Shown piece by piece: positions 24,201-33,970 of a stretch of DNA of 64,000 bases. Each line of letters opens with the position of its first letter. Within the stretch, counting starts at the first letter, position 1. Source of the stretch: Panicum virgatum. Lineage: Eukaryota; Streptophyta; Magnoliopsida; Poales; Poaceae. The notes beneath the pieces were generated by a model. The model was not told the origin of the DNA. It did not search any database and saw nothing but the letters and a program-made list of their open reading frames with translations. The stretch spans positions 377,001-441,000 of the forward strand of contig NC_053148.1 of NCBI RefSeq assembly GCF_016808335.1, read 5' to 3'. Position numbers and translations under genes: made by a program.

Positions 24201-27200
24201 TGATCGTCAGGTGCAATAGCTCCGGGCCTCTGTACCCTCTGCACCTCCTTGCTGCTGCCACTGCCTTAGCTGCCGGCTCCACTTTCCACCTTATGGCACC
24301 GCCGCCTTGGTCATCCTGGTCATGAGGCTCTAACCAAATTAGCTTCCATGCTGCCGTCATGTAATAAAGATATTAGCTCATCTCTTTGTCATGCGTGTCA
24401 ACTCGGCCGCCACACCCGTCTTCCCTTTCGGGTGTCGTCGTCCCGAGCGTCAAACAAGTTTGATCTTATTCATTGTGACCTATGGACATCTCCTATTGTT
24501 AGTATTTCTGGTTACAAATATTATTTGGTTATTCTTGATGACTGCTCTCACTACTTATGGACGTTTCCCCTACGTCTCAAGTCCGACACGTATGACACTC
24601 TCGCTAATTTCTTCTCCTATGTGACTACACAGTTCGGTGCCACTGTCAAAGCTGTGCAGTGCGACAACGGGCGCGAGTTTGATAACTCCAACGCCCGGAC
24701 CTTCTTCCTCACCCGCGGCACACACCTGCGCATGTCATGCCCCTACACTTCGCCTCAGAACGATCGAGCTGAGCGGATCATTCGTTCCACCAACAACATC
24801 CTCCGCTCGCTCCTGTTCCAAGCAAGTCTGCCACCCTCTTACTGGGTCGAGGCCCTGCACACCGCCACCCATCTCCTAAACCTCCTACCAACCAAGACGC
24901 TGAGCATGGCCACGCCCCACATGGCCCTGTACGGCTCGCCACCGTCCTATGCTCATCTCCGCGTCTTTGGTTGCCAGTGCTACCCCAACATGACTGCCAC
25001 TGCCAGTCATAAGCTAGCACCTCGTTCTCTCCGATGTGTCTTCCTTGGATATTCAGCTCATCATAAAAGGATACCGCTGTCTTGACACCTCGTCCAACCG
25101 TGTCATCATATCTAGGCACATTGTGTTCGACGAGTCCGTTTTCCCTTTCGCTGAGCTGTCGTCCCCCCCCCCCCCTTGGCATATGATTTTTTGGAGGATT
25201 CTACTGACATTGTGCCGGCTCCAATAGGACCGTCACAAACCCTTTTCCCTACAGGACCTCCACCTCCGACGCCTACCCCCCTGGCGCCAGGATCCGTCGA
25301 GACGCCGTCCTCCGCACTGCCATGTGCGGCCCCGGGAGCACCCACCTCCACACTGCCACGTGCGGCCCCCGGAGCGCCCACCCCCGCATGGCCACGTGCG
25401 GCACCCGGAGCGCCCATCCCCGCATGGCCACGTGCGGCACCCGGAGCGCCCGCCCCCGCACAGCCACGTGCGGCCCCCGGAGTGCCCTCTCTCGCACTAC
25501 CACATGCGGCCCCGACGGTCCCGCCAGGCTTTGCTCCGCTGAGCCCGGCCACCCCAGCTTGTGCTTCACCTGCACCGGGCTTGGACCCTGCCTCTCGCCA
25601 GGCAGCGTGTCCTCTCCCGACGGTGCAGCCCTACGACCGTGTCTACACGCGACGTAGCCAGGCTGCGCCGCCTCCCCCTCCAATCACCGGCACACCTCCT
25701 CTGCCGAAGGGAGCCGTGCCGGTGGTCCCCGTCGTCAACGAGCATCGCATGGTCACCCGTGCGAAGCTCGGCTTCAGGCAGCCTGCTCTCTTCACCGTGG
25801 CGCCACTGTCCCCGGTCCCGAAGACCTTCCGTAGCGCCCTCGCCGACCCCAATTGGCGGGCGGCTATTGAAGAAGAGCATGCTGCCCTCCTGAGGAATCA
25901 CACCTGGGATCTGGTTCCTCGCCCGCCATGTGCCAATGTGGTCACCGGGAAGTGGATCTTCAAGCACAAGCTCAAGGCTGATGGTTCTCTGGAACGGTAC
26001 AAGGCTCGCTGGGTCCTGCGCGGGTTCACTCAGCGACCAGGTGTGGACTTTGATGAGGCATTCAGCCCTGTGGTGAAGCCTGCGACCGTTTGCACCGTCC
26101 TCTCCCTGGTGCTCTCTCGACAGTGGCCCATCCACCAGCTCGATGTGAAGAATGCCTTCCTCCATGGCACGCTCTCGGAGACGGTCTACTGTGCTCAGCT
26201 AGCTGGTTTCGAGGACCCCTCACCCTGATTTTGTCTGTCGGCTCAACAGATCTCTTTATGGGTTGAAGCAGGCTCCTCGTGCATGGTACAGTCGCTTCGC
26301 AGCATACCTGATCAATCTGGGTTTCGTCGAGGCCAAGTCAGACACCTCCCTGTTTGTCTACCGCGGCGGCACAGACACCATCTACTTGCTACTGTATGTT
26401 GATGACATCGTTCTCACAGCTTCCTCGTCAGCTATTCTTCAGCGCACCATTCAGGCTTTGCAGCAGGAGTTCAGCATGACCGATCTGGGTGAGCTTCACC
26501 ACTTCTTGGGGATGCACGTCCAACGCTGTGGTCCGGGCCTTCTTCTTTCTCAGCGGCAGTATATGGTTGACATTCTGGATCGTGCTGGTATGGCTGAGTG
26601 CAAGCCGTGCTCTACTCCTGTGGACACCAACCCCAAGTTGGCGGCTGATGGTCCACCGGTTCAGGATGCCTCTGAGTTCCGGAGTCTTGCAGGTGCCTTG
26701 CAGTACCTCACCTTCACCAGGCCGGATATCGCTTACGCTGTTCAACAGGTTTGCTTGCATATGCACGATCCGCGCGAGCCTCACCTTGCTACATTGAAGC
26801 GTATCCTGCGCTATATCAGAGGGACACTTCACCTGGGGCTTCTCCTTCGACCGCCTTTACAGAGCGAGCTGACTGTGTACTCCGATGCCGACTGGGCAGG
26901 CTGTCCGGATACTCGCAAATCCACATCGGGTTATGCAGTTTTTCTCGGGGACAACCTGGTTTCCTGGTCGTCGAAGCGGCAGAATACAGTCTCCAGGTCT
27001 AGTGCTGAAGCTGAGTATCGCGCAGTGGCTAATGGTGTTGCAGAAGCCACTTGGCTGCGTCAGCTTCTCATTGAGCTTCATGCACCTCCTCGGCGCGCTT
27101 CGTTGGTCTACTGCGACAACATCAGCGCCGTCTACATGTCCTCCAACCCGATTCAGCATCAACGCACCAAGCACATTGAGATCGATCTTCACTTCGTGCG

Positions 27201-29712
27201 GGAGCGTGTTGCTGTTGGTGATGTTCGCGTCGTGCATGTTCCGACATCGTCTCAGTACACCGACATCTTCACCAAGGGACTTCCGTCATCGGTGTTCTCG
27301 GAGTTCAGGTCCAGTCTGAACGTTCGTGCTACCGACGGTCAGACTGCGGGGGCATGTTGGAGAGTTGTATAGGCTGGCCCATGGGCCTTTGGTTGTGCCG
27401 GCCATATTGGCCTTTAGGGTTGGGGCGCCCGCACTGTCTAGGTGCGCCCCCCCTAGGATTAGATCCGGTGATTAGGATAGGCAAGGATACCCTGATAGGA
27501 TATTTCCATATACCTAGGCATCCTTGCCTATATGTACTTGTACTCGTGCTTTGCACCCTAATCAATCCAATCCGATTCAGCCATACCTTCCTTCACATGT
27601 TAACTTCAACTAGTAGAAATATCACAAACAAAAGTTAACAGCAGTTTGGAACTAAAACACATATAAATTCAAGGAAGGTTTTACAGTTTATGGTTGACAT
27701 ATGAGTTGTATTATGTTTTGGATTCTGAACTAGGACCCTTATTGATAAACTTGAGAGCACCAAGACTGATCTCCAATCGAAAATTGCAAAGGAGGTACAA
27801 CCTTTTCCCTTAGGATCACATGAATTGGGTTAAGTGGCATCCTACTCCTCCCTTTGACATGATATTGTTCCTTTTCTTCTTGTAGGCCAAGGAAAATGCA
27901 ATCCTTCAGGCAAGTCTAGAAAGGCGGAAAGAAGAACTACGTGAGCGCCGTTTAGCACTTGAAAAAGAAGTAAGAACTGAAGGCTGAACTTCTTTTTTCA
28001 ATTCTGGATCAGGAAGACCCTCGTAGTAATAGCTTTTACAATTGGATCAATTTGTCTCGATAAGAGATCAGTTAACCATCACGAAGAAATAAAACATACA
28101 GTAACTATATGAAAACACTAGGTGATACCCCGCGCGTTGCTGCGGGATTTCTTAAATAAAATTTTAACATGAAATTTGAAAGTAGAAAAGTTAAGATGAT
28201 TGCATAGCAACATTCACAAAAAAATCGATGAAAAACAAAAACGGCCCTAGTGGATGTTGATGTGGCATTTGATATAATGGGTTCCTATATGATGCGGATA
28301 ACTTGCATGCTAAGAGAAATAGAGTTAATGACTTTAGTGGGTGTCATCTATATAGGCTATATAGATTATATGAATTTTACTTGCTTTTTTTCCAGTATTG
28401 GGTAGGAATCGATAAACTAACAGAAGTAACATTAACAGAATATTTGATCACATTATAAAAGAATAGGTGCTCAAAGAAATAGAGTATGTATATGGGTCTT
28501 TACGTTAATAGATTAAAGATTAAAAGTATTTGAGAGTCTGCTGTGCATTTTCTCTGTTTGACAATAAAATTTTGTTCATTCAATAGGTTGAAAATTTGAG
28601 AGACCAGCTACAGAAGGAGAGAAATTTGAGGACATCCTTGGAGTCTGGGGTAATGGATTTGCGAAGAGGGCAGGTGTCCTTGCCATCAACAGTAGATAGC
28701 AAGGTAGTTTTCTGTCACTGAGTTTAAGCATGGCTTCTTCTTGTTTTTCTTAATAATCTGAAAAGTTGTCCTGTTAATGAAAGACTAAGGCTGATCTTGA
28801 AGAAGTTGCGACTGCTGAATCTGATATTATGAACTTGAAGCAAAAGGTCTCTGATCTTCGTGGGCAAGCCGGCAGCCAGCAGCTGTGCTGTGAATCATGC
28901 AACAAACGGCTCCTAAGTACAGACAGGATTTGCGGGTTAGATCATGAAATGGCATTTTCTTACAGTTTGGCAACATTTCAGTTGTAATGTAGTACTAAAT
29001 TGGGGTCCCTCTCTTCAGAACTGAAAGCTCCTCAGTGGAAGCATCATCAGCTGTCGGGAATGATTATGCATCTGACGTGGTAAGAGTGCCGAATGCCCTT
29101 CATTCTGCTTTCAGTATAAGCAGGAGGAAACTCTGTATTTTTTCAGAGTAAAGAAAGCGCAAAGCATTTCAGGGTGATATTGAGCAATCAAGGAAGCAGA
29201 CTGCGCAGCATTCACCTTCTTCAACAGACAAGCAAGGTCAGGAGGTGGTCGGGAGCATCAGCCAGAGGGCTCCTCAAAGGATGCACTCGGTTGCCAGGGA
29301 GGGCCAAGACGGGTCGTCATCCGGGTCCAAGTGGAATTTTGCGCAGAAACAATATTCAAACAGTCCACTGATATGGGGACTTCACGGATCCAGTAGTGCT
29401 CATTCGAGTGGCAGGCTAGAGGTTCGTTCGAATGATGCTTTTTTTCCCTTCCTTTTTGCTGTCGACTGATGAACTAGTGCTGATGAACATGTTGTTGTTG
29501 ATCAGGAATCTGGTGGAAGCGCACCCGCAACGTCGTTTGCGTTAGCCAAGCTGACAAACCGGCTCAACTTCCTCAAGGAACGGAGGGCGCTGCTGGCAAG
29601 CGAGATGCAGAACCTGGATTTGGGTCGGCCGCCAGCTGCTGCCACCGCCACCGCCGGCGCTCCATCAGCCAAGTCCCCAAGCCCAAAAGAGCCTGAGAAG
29701 AGGAAAGCTTGA
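9275..29712 (+). CDS. REN1: ROP/Rho GTPase-activating protein with PH, RhoGAP and coiled-coil domains (REN1/PHGAP type), 867 aa
   Basis: Twenty-four coding exons join in frame: 9275-9310, 9807-9905, 10311-10347, 10738-10814, 11699-11769, 11857-11935, 12211-12358, 13779-13883, 14006-14083, 14289-14344, 14443-14512, 14692-14776, 14995-15238, 15345-15563, 21448-21475, 21582-21778, 21848-21897, 27734-27794, 27886-27969, 28587-28703, 28790-28935, 29019-29079, 29173-29421, 29506-29712. The N terminus is [12 protein letters not shown]. The PH domain (about residues 46-150) shows [24 protein letters not shown] and [12 protein letters not shown]. The RhoGAP domain (about 185-395) has the arginine-finger segment GILRQS with Arg226, [10 protein letters not shown] and [10 protein letters not shown]. 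An acidic linker (396-468), a Ser/Lys-rich stretch and coiled coils (about 560-680) follow. Such proteins switch off ROP GTPases at the plasma membrane or cytosol to shape polar growth. Introns 14 and 17 each hold a copia element. REN1 and PHGAP1/2 cannot be separated here, so the symbol is tentative. Confidence 0.93.
12797..12960 (-). mobile_element. LINE 3'-end fragment in RhoGAP intron 7
   Basis: A T-run followed by TCTCGAACGCGCAGGAGAAC matches the start of the longer LINE fragment at 55752, read from its poly(A) end. Only about 160 bp of 3' sequence is present, and there is no coding domain. It is oriented opposite to the host gene. Confidence 0.55.
13197..13541. mobile_element. Tourist/Harbinger MITE in RhoGAP intron 7, 345 bp
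   Basis: It is flanked by TTA at 13194-13196 and 13542-13544. Terminal inverted repeats: left GGCCTTGTTTAGATC, right GATCTAAACACACCC. The internal palindrome contains GCGAGATGAATCTAATGAG and its mirrored counterpart near 13420. Confidence 0.85.
15709..15824 (-). repeat. 3' LTR of copia copy 1
   Basis: 116-bp direct repeat of 20894-21009, adjacent to the CTATT target duplication on the left. It is followed by a long C-run, which is the polypurine tract on the coding strand. Confidence 0.95.
16000..19330 (-). pseudogene. copia copy 1 pol: protease, integrase, reverse transcriptase, RNase H (frameshifted)
   Basis: On the minus strand the protease motif is [10 protein letters not shown] (about 19300). 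Next come a GAG-pre-integrase region ([18 protein letters not shown]) and an integrase core with HCDLW and a second Asp in QCDN, then SPQNGKAE. The reverse transcriptase follows with [30 protein letters not shown] and [11 protein letters not shown], then RNase H ([18 protein letters not shown]), ending in a TAG at 16000. Two defects are visible. The frame changes inside the integrase near 18565. About ten residues are also missing after the second integrase block, between NDVVR and the [12 protein letters not shown] motif. The expected Gly in CDNGREF is Arg. This copy cannot make an intact polyprotein. Confidence 0.88.
19400..20875 (-). other. Ala/Pro/Arg-rich open region in the gag position of copia copy 1
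   Basis: More than 1.4 kb of very GC-rich DNA sits where gag should be. It is open in several frames (up to about 600 codons) and dominated by Ala/Pro or Arg. There is no CCHC zinc knuckle and none of the [13 protein letters not shown] gag motifs seen in the related copy at 22880-23398. Short GCGGCG-based repeats recur, for example near 19540-19580 and 19630-19665. Just before the protease the sequence becomes alignable again ([13 protein letters not shown] against [13 protein letters not shown]). Either gag diverged beyond recognition or it was replaced by foreign GC-rich DNA. Confidence 0.6.
20894..21009 (-). repeat. 5' LTR of copia copy 1
   Basis: 116 bp, with three mismatches to the other LTR. 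On the coding strand it is followed directly by the primer-binding site TGGTATCAGG. Confidence 0.95.
21476..21581 (+). other. Putative 106-nt intron 15 of the RhoGAP gene, or a frame-broken coding stretch
   Basis: It has a canonical GTAATG donor and an AAAAG acceptor, and splicing it keeps the frame. However, parts read like coding sequence in shifting frames ([11 protein letters not shown], then a stop, then [16 protein letters not shown] in the next frame). It may be exon sequence that lost its frame through A-run indels and is now skipped, or the assembly may contain indel errors. Confidence 0.5.
22102..22342 (+). repeat. 5' LTR of copia copy 2
   Basis: 241-bp direct repeat starting TGTTAGAGAG and ending CCTTCCTTCA. 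Six substitutions separate it from the 3' LTR. Confidence 0.95.
22451..23398 (+). pseudogene. copia copy 2 gag with in-frame stops
   Basis: Starts [18 protein letters not shown], a basic and Ala-rich region. After an in-frame TAG at 22769 the same frame continues with the copia gag domain: [34 protein letters not shown] and [14 protein letters not shown] second in-frame TAG at 23396 precedes a Gly/Arg-rich basic stretch that leads, still in the same frame, into the Gln-rich linker before the protease. No CCHC knuckle is obvious. The stops make it non-functional without readthrough. Confidence 0.85.
23546..27354 (+). pseudogene. copia copy 2 pol: protease, integrase, RT, RNase H with several frame breaks
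   Basis: A Gln/Ala-rich linker is followed by protease ([13 protein letters not shown]). Then come the GAG-pre-integrase and integrase ([40 protein letters not shown]). A Pro-rich linker holds tandem repeats. Reverse transcriptase ([40 protein letters not shown]) and RNase H ([18 protein letters not shown]) close the region. Frame is lost near 24300, near 25065 (apparently restored within the C-run near 25165) and near 26220. The copy is therefore dead, although its LTRs are still about 97.5% identical. Confidence 0.88.
25320..25510 (+). repeat. 39-bp tandem repeat in the copia copy 2 linker
   Basis: About five copies of a unit containing GCCACGTGCGGC and CCCGGAGCGCCC. It encodes a 13-residue Pro/Ala repeat ([17 protein letters not shown]) between integrase and reverse transcriptase. 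Copies are nearly identical. Confidence 0.8.
27355..27595 (+). repeat. 3' LTR of copia copy 2
   Basis: 241 bp, starts TGTTGGAGAG, ends CCTTCCTTCA and is followed by the target duplication CATGT. Confidence 0.95.
28118..28365 (-). mobile_element. Short non-autonomous Helitron in RhoGAP intron 19, 248 bp
   Basis: On the minus strand it begins TCTATATAG right after an A. It ends in a GC hairpin (CCCGCAGC...GCGCGGG) followed by CTAG and a host T. These are the three hallmarks of Helitron termini and an A/T insertion site. It has no coding capacity. Confidence 0.7.
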
Positions 29713-30232
29713 GGAGAGTTGATGTTGATCTGTCCCTTTGTGGTGTGCTGAATATAGACCATGCCAAGCTAGTCTATATCTGAACTGGTAGTGTAATTTG
29801 CGTGCAGGTCTATCCGTCCATCCATAGTGTTGTCTGTACAATACATGTTTCAGCAGATTTTGTTGCTACAAACTTGCAGGTGCATGTAGATATGCATTGA
29901 ACGCGTCTGCAGCTAGGCAGGCTGTTCTGTTGGATTCATGAGAATTGGAAACAATGCCAGACAGGATGGCACATATTCTGAAGCTCAAATTGATTGTCTA
30001 GCAGCATATTATAGGTTCACAGTAACACATAAATAACATTACAGGTACAAGAAAGTGCAGAGATAGATCCTCTAGGATAATGGAAAGTCTGGACAAAGCG
30101 CAGAGTTCCCTCAGGTCTCAAGTTCTCCTAGCTAGATGATGGTAGATGAATAGATGTATATATATGCTGCTTCTACAAGCTTTCACCAGGATTAAGGCAT
30201 GATATCTAACCACTAACAAGGTGGTGGCTGCA
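29713..30232. other. Shared 3' region between the convergent RhoGAP and BAG7-like genes
   Basis: 520 bp separates the two stop codons, so the 3' UTRs of the two genes lie close together or overlap. No additional gene or repeat is seen. Confidence 0.5.
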
Positions 30233-31974
30233 TCACTTGCCCTCCTGGATGATCCTGACGGCCTTGTTCACACCAGCCACCTTCTCATCGGAGACTGCTC
30301 CACCTTCCGGGAGATCAAACTTCCTGCGGCTCAGCGACCTCTGCTTTCCAGGTGGCTGAGGGTCCACAACCTCCAGCATTGCTTCAAGCTCCTCTAGCAT
30401 AGATTTCTTGGCAACCCTGACCATGTAGTCAGGTCCCTGGATTGAGGCAAAGCAACCAATATGGTTAGAGCATGTGGTCAGGTCTCACTTGAGCTAGCTG
30501 GTTACATGGTACTAAGAAAGACGCAACAGAAGGAAGCTGGGGACGAAGCAGTTCATCTGATTGAAATGTATTCAAGGAAGGAAACAGAGACTAACGTGAT
30601 TGTGTTTGCATAATTTCAACTCAACAATGCAACAGCTCAACTTGCAACCTAATACTGTAGCTAAGGAAACGGCAATATACAGCAGGCAGCTTATTACCTC
30701 AAGAGCATCCACAGTGATGAGCAGTACAATGATCTTCTCAGAGAACCTTTGGCGCTCTTTGTGGTCATTTGCCATGCGGCGCCTGTAAGAGATGTTGTAG
30801 AAGAGGGACCTCATCTCCTTGAGCTTGGCTTTGGCCACAGCCAGATCACGCAGGCAGCGAAGCACCTGGGAGCGGTGAGCAAGGTGAACCCGGTAGGTCA
30901 TCTGGATAAGCAATGCAGCATCCTGCGGGGGCAGCTCCTTCCTCTTTCCCTTCCCATTGCCCTTAGCAAAAGCCTTCAGAGAGGAAAATGCAAAATGCAG
31001 AGGGGTAAGTCAGTAGAGCAACAGCAAGCCAGGAATGCAGATCTAGAACGTACAGCCAGCATCCCCAATCTCGCCTGGTTCGTCTAATATAAACCCACAT
31101 CATTTGTCTAGCAGAATTTGTATACGGCGGTCCTGCTAAAAATCTAATCTTTTCTTCAGATCACAACAAACGCCAAGGCAAACGAAGCATTAGAAGCTGG
31201 CATCTAAAACCCCGATTAAACCATCCAACCCAGTGTGGGTGTGGGCGTGTGGCCATGTGCCCATGTGGAAGAAGAGAATGTCAGTCATACCTTTCTGATC
31301 GCGACGCATCCGGCATCGTTGTCGTCGGAGATCTCCTCGATCTTGACGGTGGCGACGGGGCATTTCTTCTCCTTGCTGACGGCCTTGTCTTCATTATTCT
31401 TCTTGTGCTTCTTCTTCTTGTCGGCGACCTTGGTCTTGTTGTTGTCGGCCTTCTTCTCCTCCTCCTCGTCGTCGTCGGTGTCGCTGGCGGTGAAATCCTC
31501 CTCCCGTGTGTAGACCTGCGACCAAGGCTCGAGGGAGCCCTTGCCCTTGACGGCGGCGCCCCACTTGAGCTTCCTCGGCGCGGCGGAGGAGGCGCCCTTG
31601 GCCTCCCACTTCCACTTGCGGTCGAACCCGTCGTCGTCGGGGGACTTGACCTCGGCCTCCCACCTGAGCGTGCGGTCCCCCGCGCGCGGCCTCTCGATGG
31701 ATGTCCACTTGACCTTGCGGCCGCCGGCCTCCGTGACGTAGGTGCACTTCCTGGTGGTGGGCTCGGGGCGGCGCGCGGCGACGGCGAGCTCGAGGGCGGC
31801 GACGCGGTCGGTGAGGTCGCGGAGGAGGAAGGGGTAGGGGGAGGGGTCGCTGGGGGGCAGGAAGAGGTCGAGGCTGTCAAAGTCGAGGAATGGGCAGGAG
31901 GAGGTTTGCGGCGGCGGCGGGAACGGGAAGAAGGGGTCGTCGAGGAAGCGGGGGGTGTGGCGGTGGGATCCCAT
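30233..31974 (-). CDS. BAG7: BAG7-type BAG-domain co-chaperone regulator with IQ motif, 387 aa
   Basis: Three minus-strand exons, 31974-31291, 30973-30698 and 30436-30233, join in frame (1164 nt). The N-terminal half has MGSHRHTPRF, Pro/Phe-rich segments and a conserved basic/Trp block (KVKWTS, RKWKWEAKG, KLKWGAAVKG). A Lys-rich acidic linker (DTDDDEEEEKK, KKKKHKKN) follows. Exon 2 carries an IQ calmodulin-binding motif (IQMTYR, residues 251-256) running into the BAG helices (LRCLRDLAVAKAKLKEM, KIIVLLITVDALEG, KKSMLEELEAML). BAG domains bind the Hsp70 ATPase domain. In Arabidopsis, BAG7 works in the ER unfolded-protein and heat responses. Length and layout match BAG7 better than BAG5/6. The gene is convergent with the RhoGAP gene. 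Confidence 0.9.
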
Positions 31975-32190
31975 GGCGACGGCGACGGCAGATCAGACCT
32001 GGCCCTGCGTTCACTGATGAAGTGATGAGTCAGTCAGTCGGGATTGGACGGTGATCTCCGATCTCCGACGGTGGTGTGGTGTGGTTTGTGCGCTGCACGT
32101 GACGCCGCAGGGACCATCCCGGGGACGGCGGCGAGTCGGCGACAATCTGACGTGACGACTGACTAACCGGTGCACGTGACGACTGACTGA
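31975..32190 (-). promoter_or_regulatory. Promoter/5' leader region of the BAG7-like gene
   Basis: About 215 bp separates the BAG7 ATG from the first upstream transposon. It is GC-rich with ACGTGAC motifs near 32097 and 32174 (ACGT-core, as in ABRE/bZIP sites). Function is inferred from position and motif only. Confidence 0.4.
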
Positions 32191-32349
32191 CGGGTTTCAA
32201 AAACCGGACGGGAACCGCCGGTTTCCGGTCCGGGACGGTAAACGTGATCCGGTTTTTTATATTTTATGTTTTTAAATCTAAAAATAGAAAAGTCATTTTT
32301 TGTGCTACTGTTCCGGTTTTGAACAGTAGCACCGGTTTTTGAAAACCTG
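32191..32349. mobile_element. hAT-type MITE, copy 1 (159 bp)
   Basis: The ends are CGGGTTTCAAAAACCGG and CCGGTTTTTGAAAACCTG. It is closely similar along its length to the element at 32561-32745, including GGAACCGCCGGTTTCCGG and TGCTACTGTTCCGG. The target duplication is imperfect (CTGACTGA against CTGACGAG). Confidence 0.7.
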
Positions 32350-32560
32350 CTGACGAGTGCGCGCTCCAGCACACCGCACGCTGCTATCCCTCGCTGTCCC
32401 TGCGGACCCTATTTAGACTGCCTGCACCGGGTACGCCAAGCCGTTCGGTACGCCATTTCCCAGTACCGCTTTAGCGGATTTTTCTCCGCAGAAAAAAAAC
32501 CATCGCGGACGAGCAGCCGTCCGGGATATTCAGGGGAGACGCGAGGCGTCCGGTACCGCC

Positions 32561-32745
32561 CAGGGTTTCAAAAACCGGACGGGAACCGCCGGTTTCCGGA
32601 TTTTTTTCCCGTTTCCAGTCTGGTCCGGGACGGTAAACCGGGTCCGGTTTTTTATATTTTATGTTTCTAAATCCAAAAATAGAATAGTCATTTTTTTGTG
32701 CTACTGTTCCGGTTTTAAACAGTAGCACCGGTTTTTGAAACCCTG
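32561..32745. mobile_element. hAT-type MITE, copy 2 (185 bp)
   Basis: A perfect 8-bp duplication, GTACCGCC, lies at 32553-32560 and 32746-32753. The inverted ends are CAGGGTTTCAAAAACCGG and its complement. The CAGGG start and 8-bp duplication place it in the hAT superfamily. Confidence 0.9.
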
Positions 32746-32785
32746 GTACCGCCTCCCGAGGCCGCCAGCACCAACCACCCCAGCT

Positions 32786-33970
32786 ATGGCTGGGCAAAAT
32801 ACCCGATACCCGAAACCCGAGCCCGAAAAACCCGAACCCGAACCCGAAAAACCCGAGCCCGAAAAACCCGAACCCTAATCCGGGTTTCAAGCCACGGTAC
32901 CCGAAATTATTACGGGTAATTCGGGTATTGGGCCACGGTACCCGAAATACCCGAACAAACCCGAACAAAAGACCAGCCCAAAATTATTATTCATTCGGCC
33001 CACTCATATTTTGAGCCCAGCCCACCAAACCCTTCCACTTGGACTAACCCTAACCCTGTCAATCCCCTCAGTGGCTCAGTCCCTCGCGCCTCCAGTCCAA
33101 CCCCTCATGCCGCCGCCGTCCGTCCACGCCTCCACGGACTCCACGCCCAGCGCCCACCCGCACCCCAGCTGCCGCGCGACCGTCTTGCCACCACCCCGCC
33201 CACCGCCGCAGCGCCCAACCCCCGCCCACACCCCGACCGCCGCCGCCGCGCCGATCCCCAGCCCCCACCCCGGCCGTCGCCGACTCGCCGCCGCGTCCGC
33301 CCCCAGCACCCACCCCGGCCGCCGCCGCCGCGTCCACCCCCAGCACCCACCCGGCCGCCGCCGCCGCGTCCACCCCCAGCACCCACCCCGGCCGCCGCCG
33401 CCGCGTCCACCCCCACCTCCACCCCGGCTGCCGCCGCCGCGTCCCCCTCCAGCCCCCACCCCGGCCGCCGCCGCCGCGTCCACCCCAGCCCCCACCTCGG
33501 CCATCGCGGCACCCCAGCCCCCCACCCCGGCCGCCGCCGCCGCGTCCACCCCCAGCTCCCACCCCGGCCGCCGCCGCGCGCCCACTCCGAGCAGTCAGCG
33601 GCTCAGCGCCGACGCAGGTGCCGCCCCCGCCCCCACCGGCCGCCGGTCTCCTCGCGTCTCGACGCACGCCTGCGCCATGGAGACGCTCTCGGCGTAGGCA
33701 CTGCTCCAGCCGCGGGGCGTGACCGAGCCGCCGCCGCCGCCCCCGCTGCCGCCGGTCATCACCACCTCGCCTCCGACGCTCGCCATGGAGACATACAAAT
33801 TTCGGGTAGTTCGGGGTAACCCGAACCCGAACCCGAATTTTCGGGTACCCGAAATGTCGGGTTTTCATTATTTCGGACAAATTTCGGGTTACAGATTTCA
33901 AAACCCGAAATTCTCAAAACCCGAAATACCCGACCCGAATTTTTCGGGTTACCCGAATGCCCACCCATAA
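32786..33970. mobile_element. Non-autonomous hAT-like element with GC-rich cargo, 1185 bp
   Basis: The 8-bp duplication CCCCAGCT lies at 32778-32785 and 33971-33978. The inverted ends are ATGGCTGGGCA and TGCCCACCCATAA. Both subterminal regions are dense in CCCGAA/TTCGGG motifs in opposite orientation (about 32800-32970 and 33790-33950), probable transposase-binding arrays. The core (about 33010-33790) is GC-rich with a Pro/Arg-coding tandem repeat. Confidence 0.85.
33240..33590. repeat. GC-rich tandem repeat inside the hAT-like element
   Basis: Units of about 36-39 bp contain CACCCCGGCCGCCGCCGCCG followed by CGTCCACCCCCAGC. They recur about eight times with small length changes. Frames through it are Pro-rich on one strand and Gly/Ala-rich on the other, and look like low-complexity sequence rather than a protein gene. 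Confidence 0.75.

Larger units (their letters stand above)
22102..27595 (+). mobile_element. Ty1/copia LTR retrotransposon (copy 2), sense orientation in RhoGAP intron 17
   Basis: The 5-bp duplication CATGT lies at 22097-22101 and 27596-27600. The 241-bp LTRs at 22102-22342 and 27355-27595 differ at six positions (about 97.5% identity). The primer site TGGTATCAAGAG (tRNA-Met type) begins right after the left LTR, and the polypurine stretch GCGGGGGCA ends right before the right LTR. Confidence 0.96.

Noticed and set aside
24348..25085. Integrase-bearing frame as a complete domesticated gene
   Set aside because: It is one segment of the copia copy 2 polyprotein between two frame breaks, bounded by intact LTRs and target duplications.
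31249..32025. 258-codon plus-strand frame
   Set aside because: It is the antisense shadow of BAG7 exon 1, which has clear conserved motifs and correct splice sites.
32800..32960. CCCGAA arrays as a CRISPR-like or satellite array
   Set aside because: Spacing is irregular and the same words appear inverted at the other end of one transposon, so they are subterminal transposon repeats.
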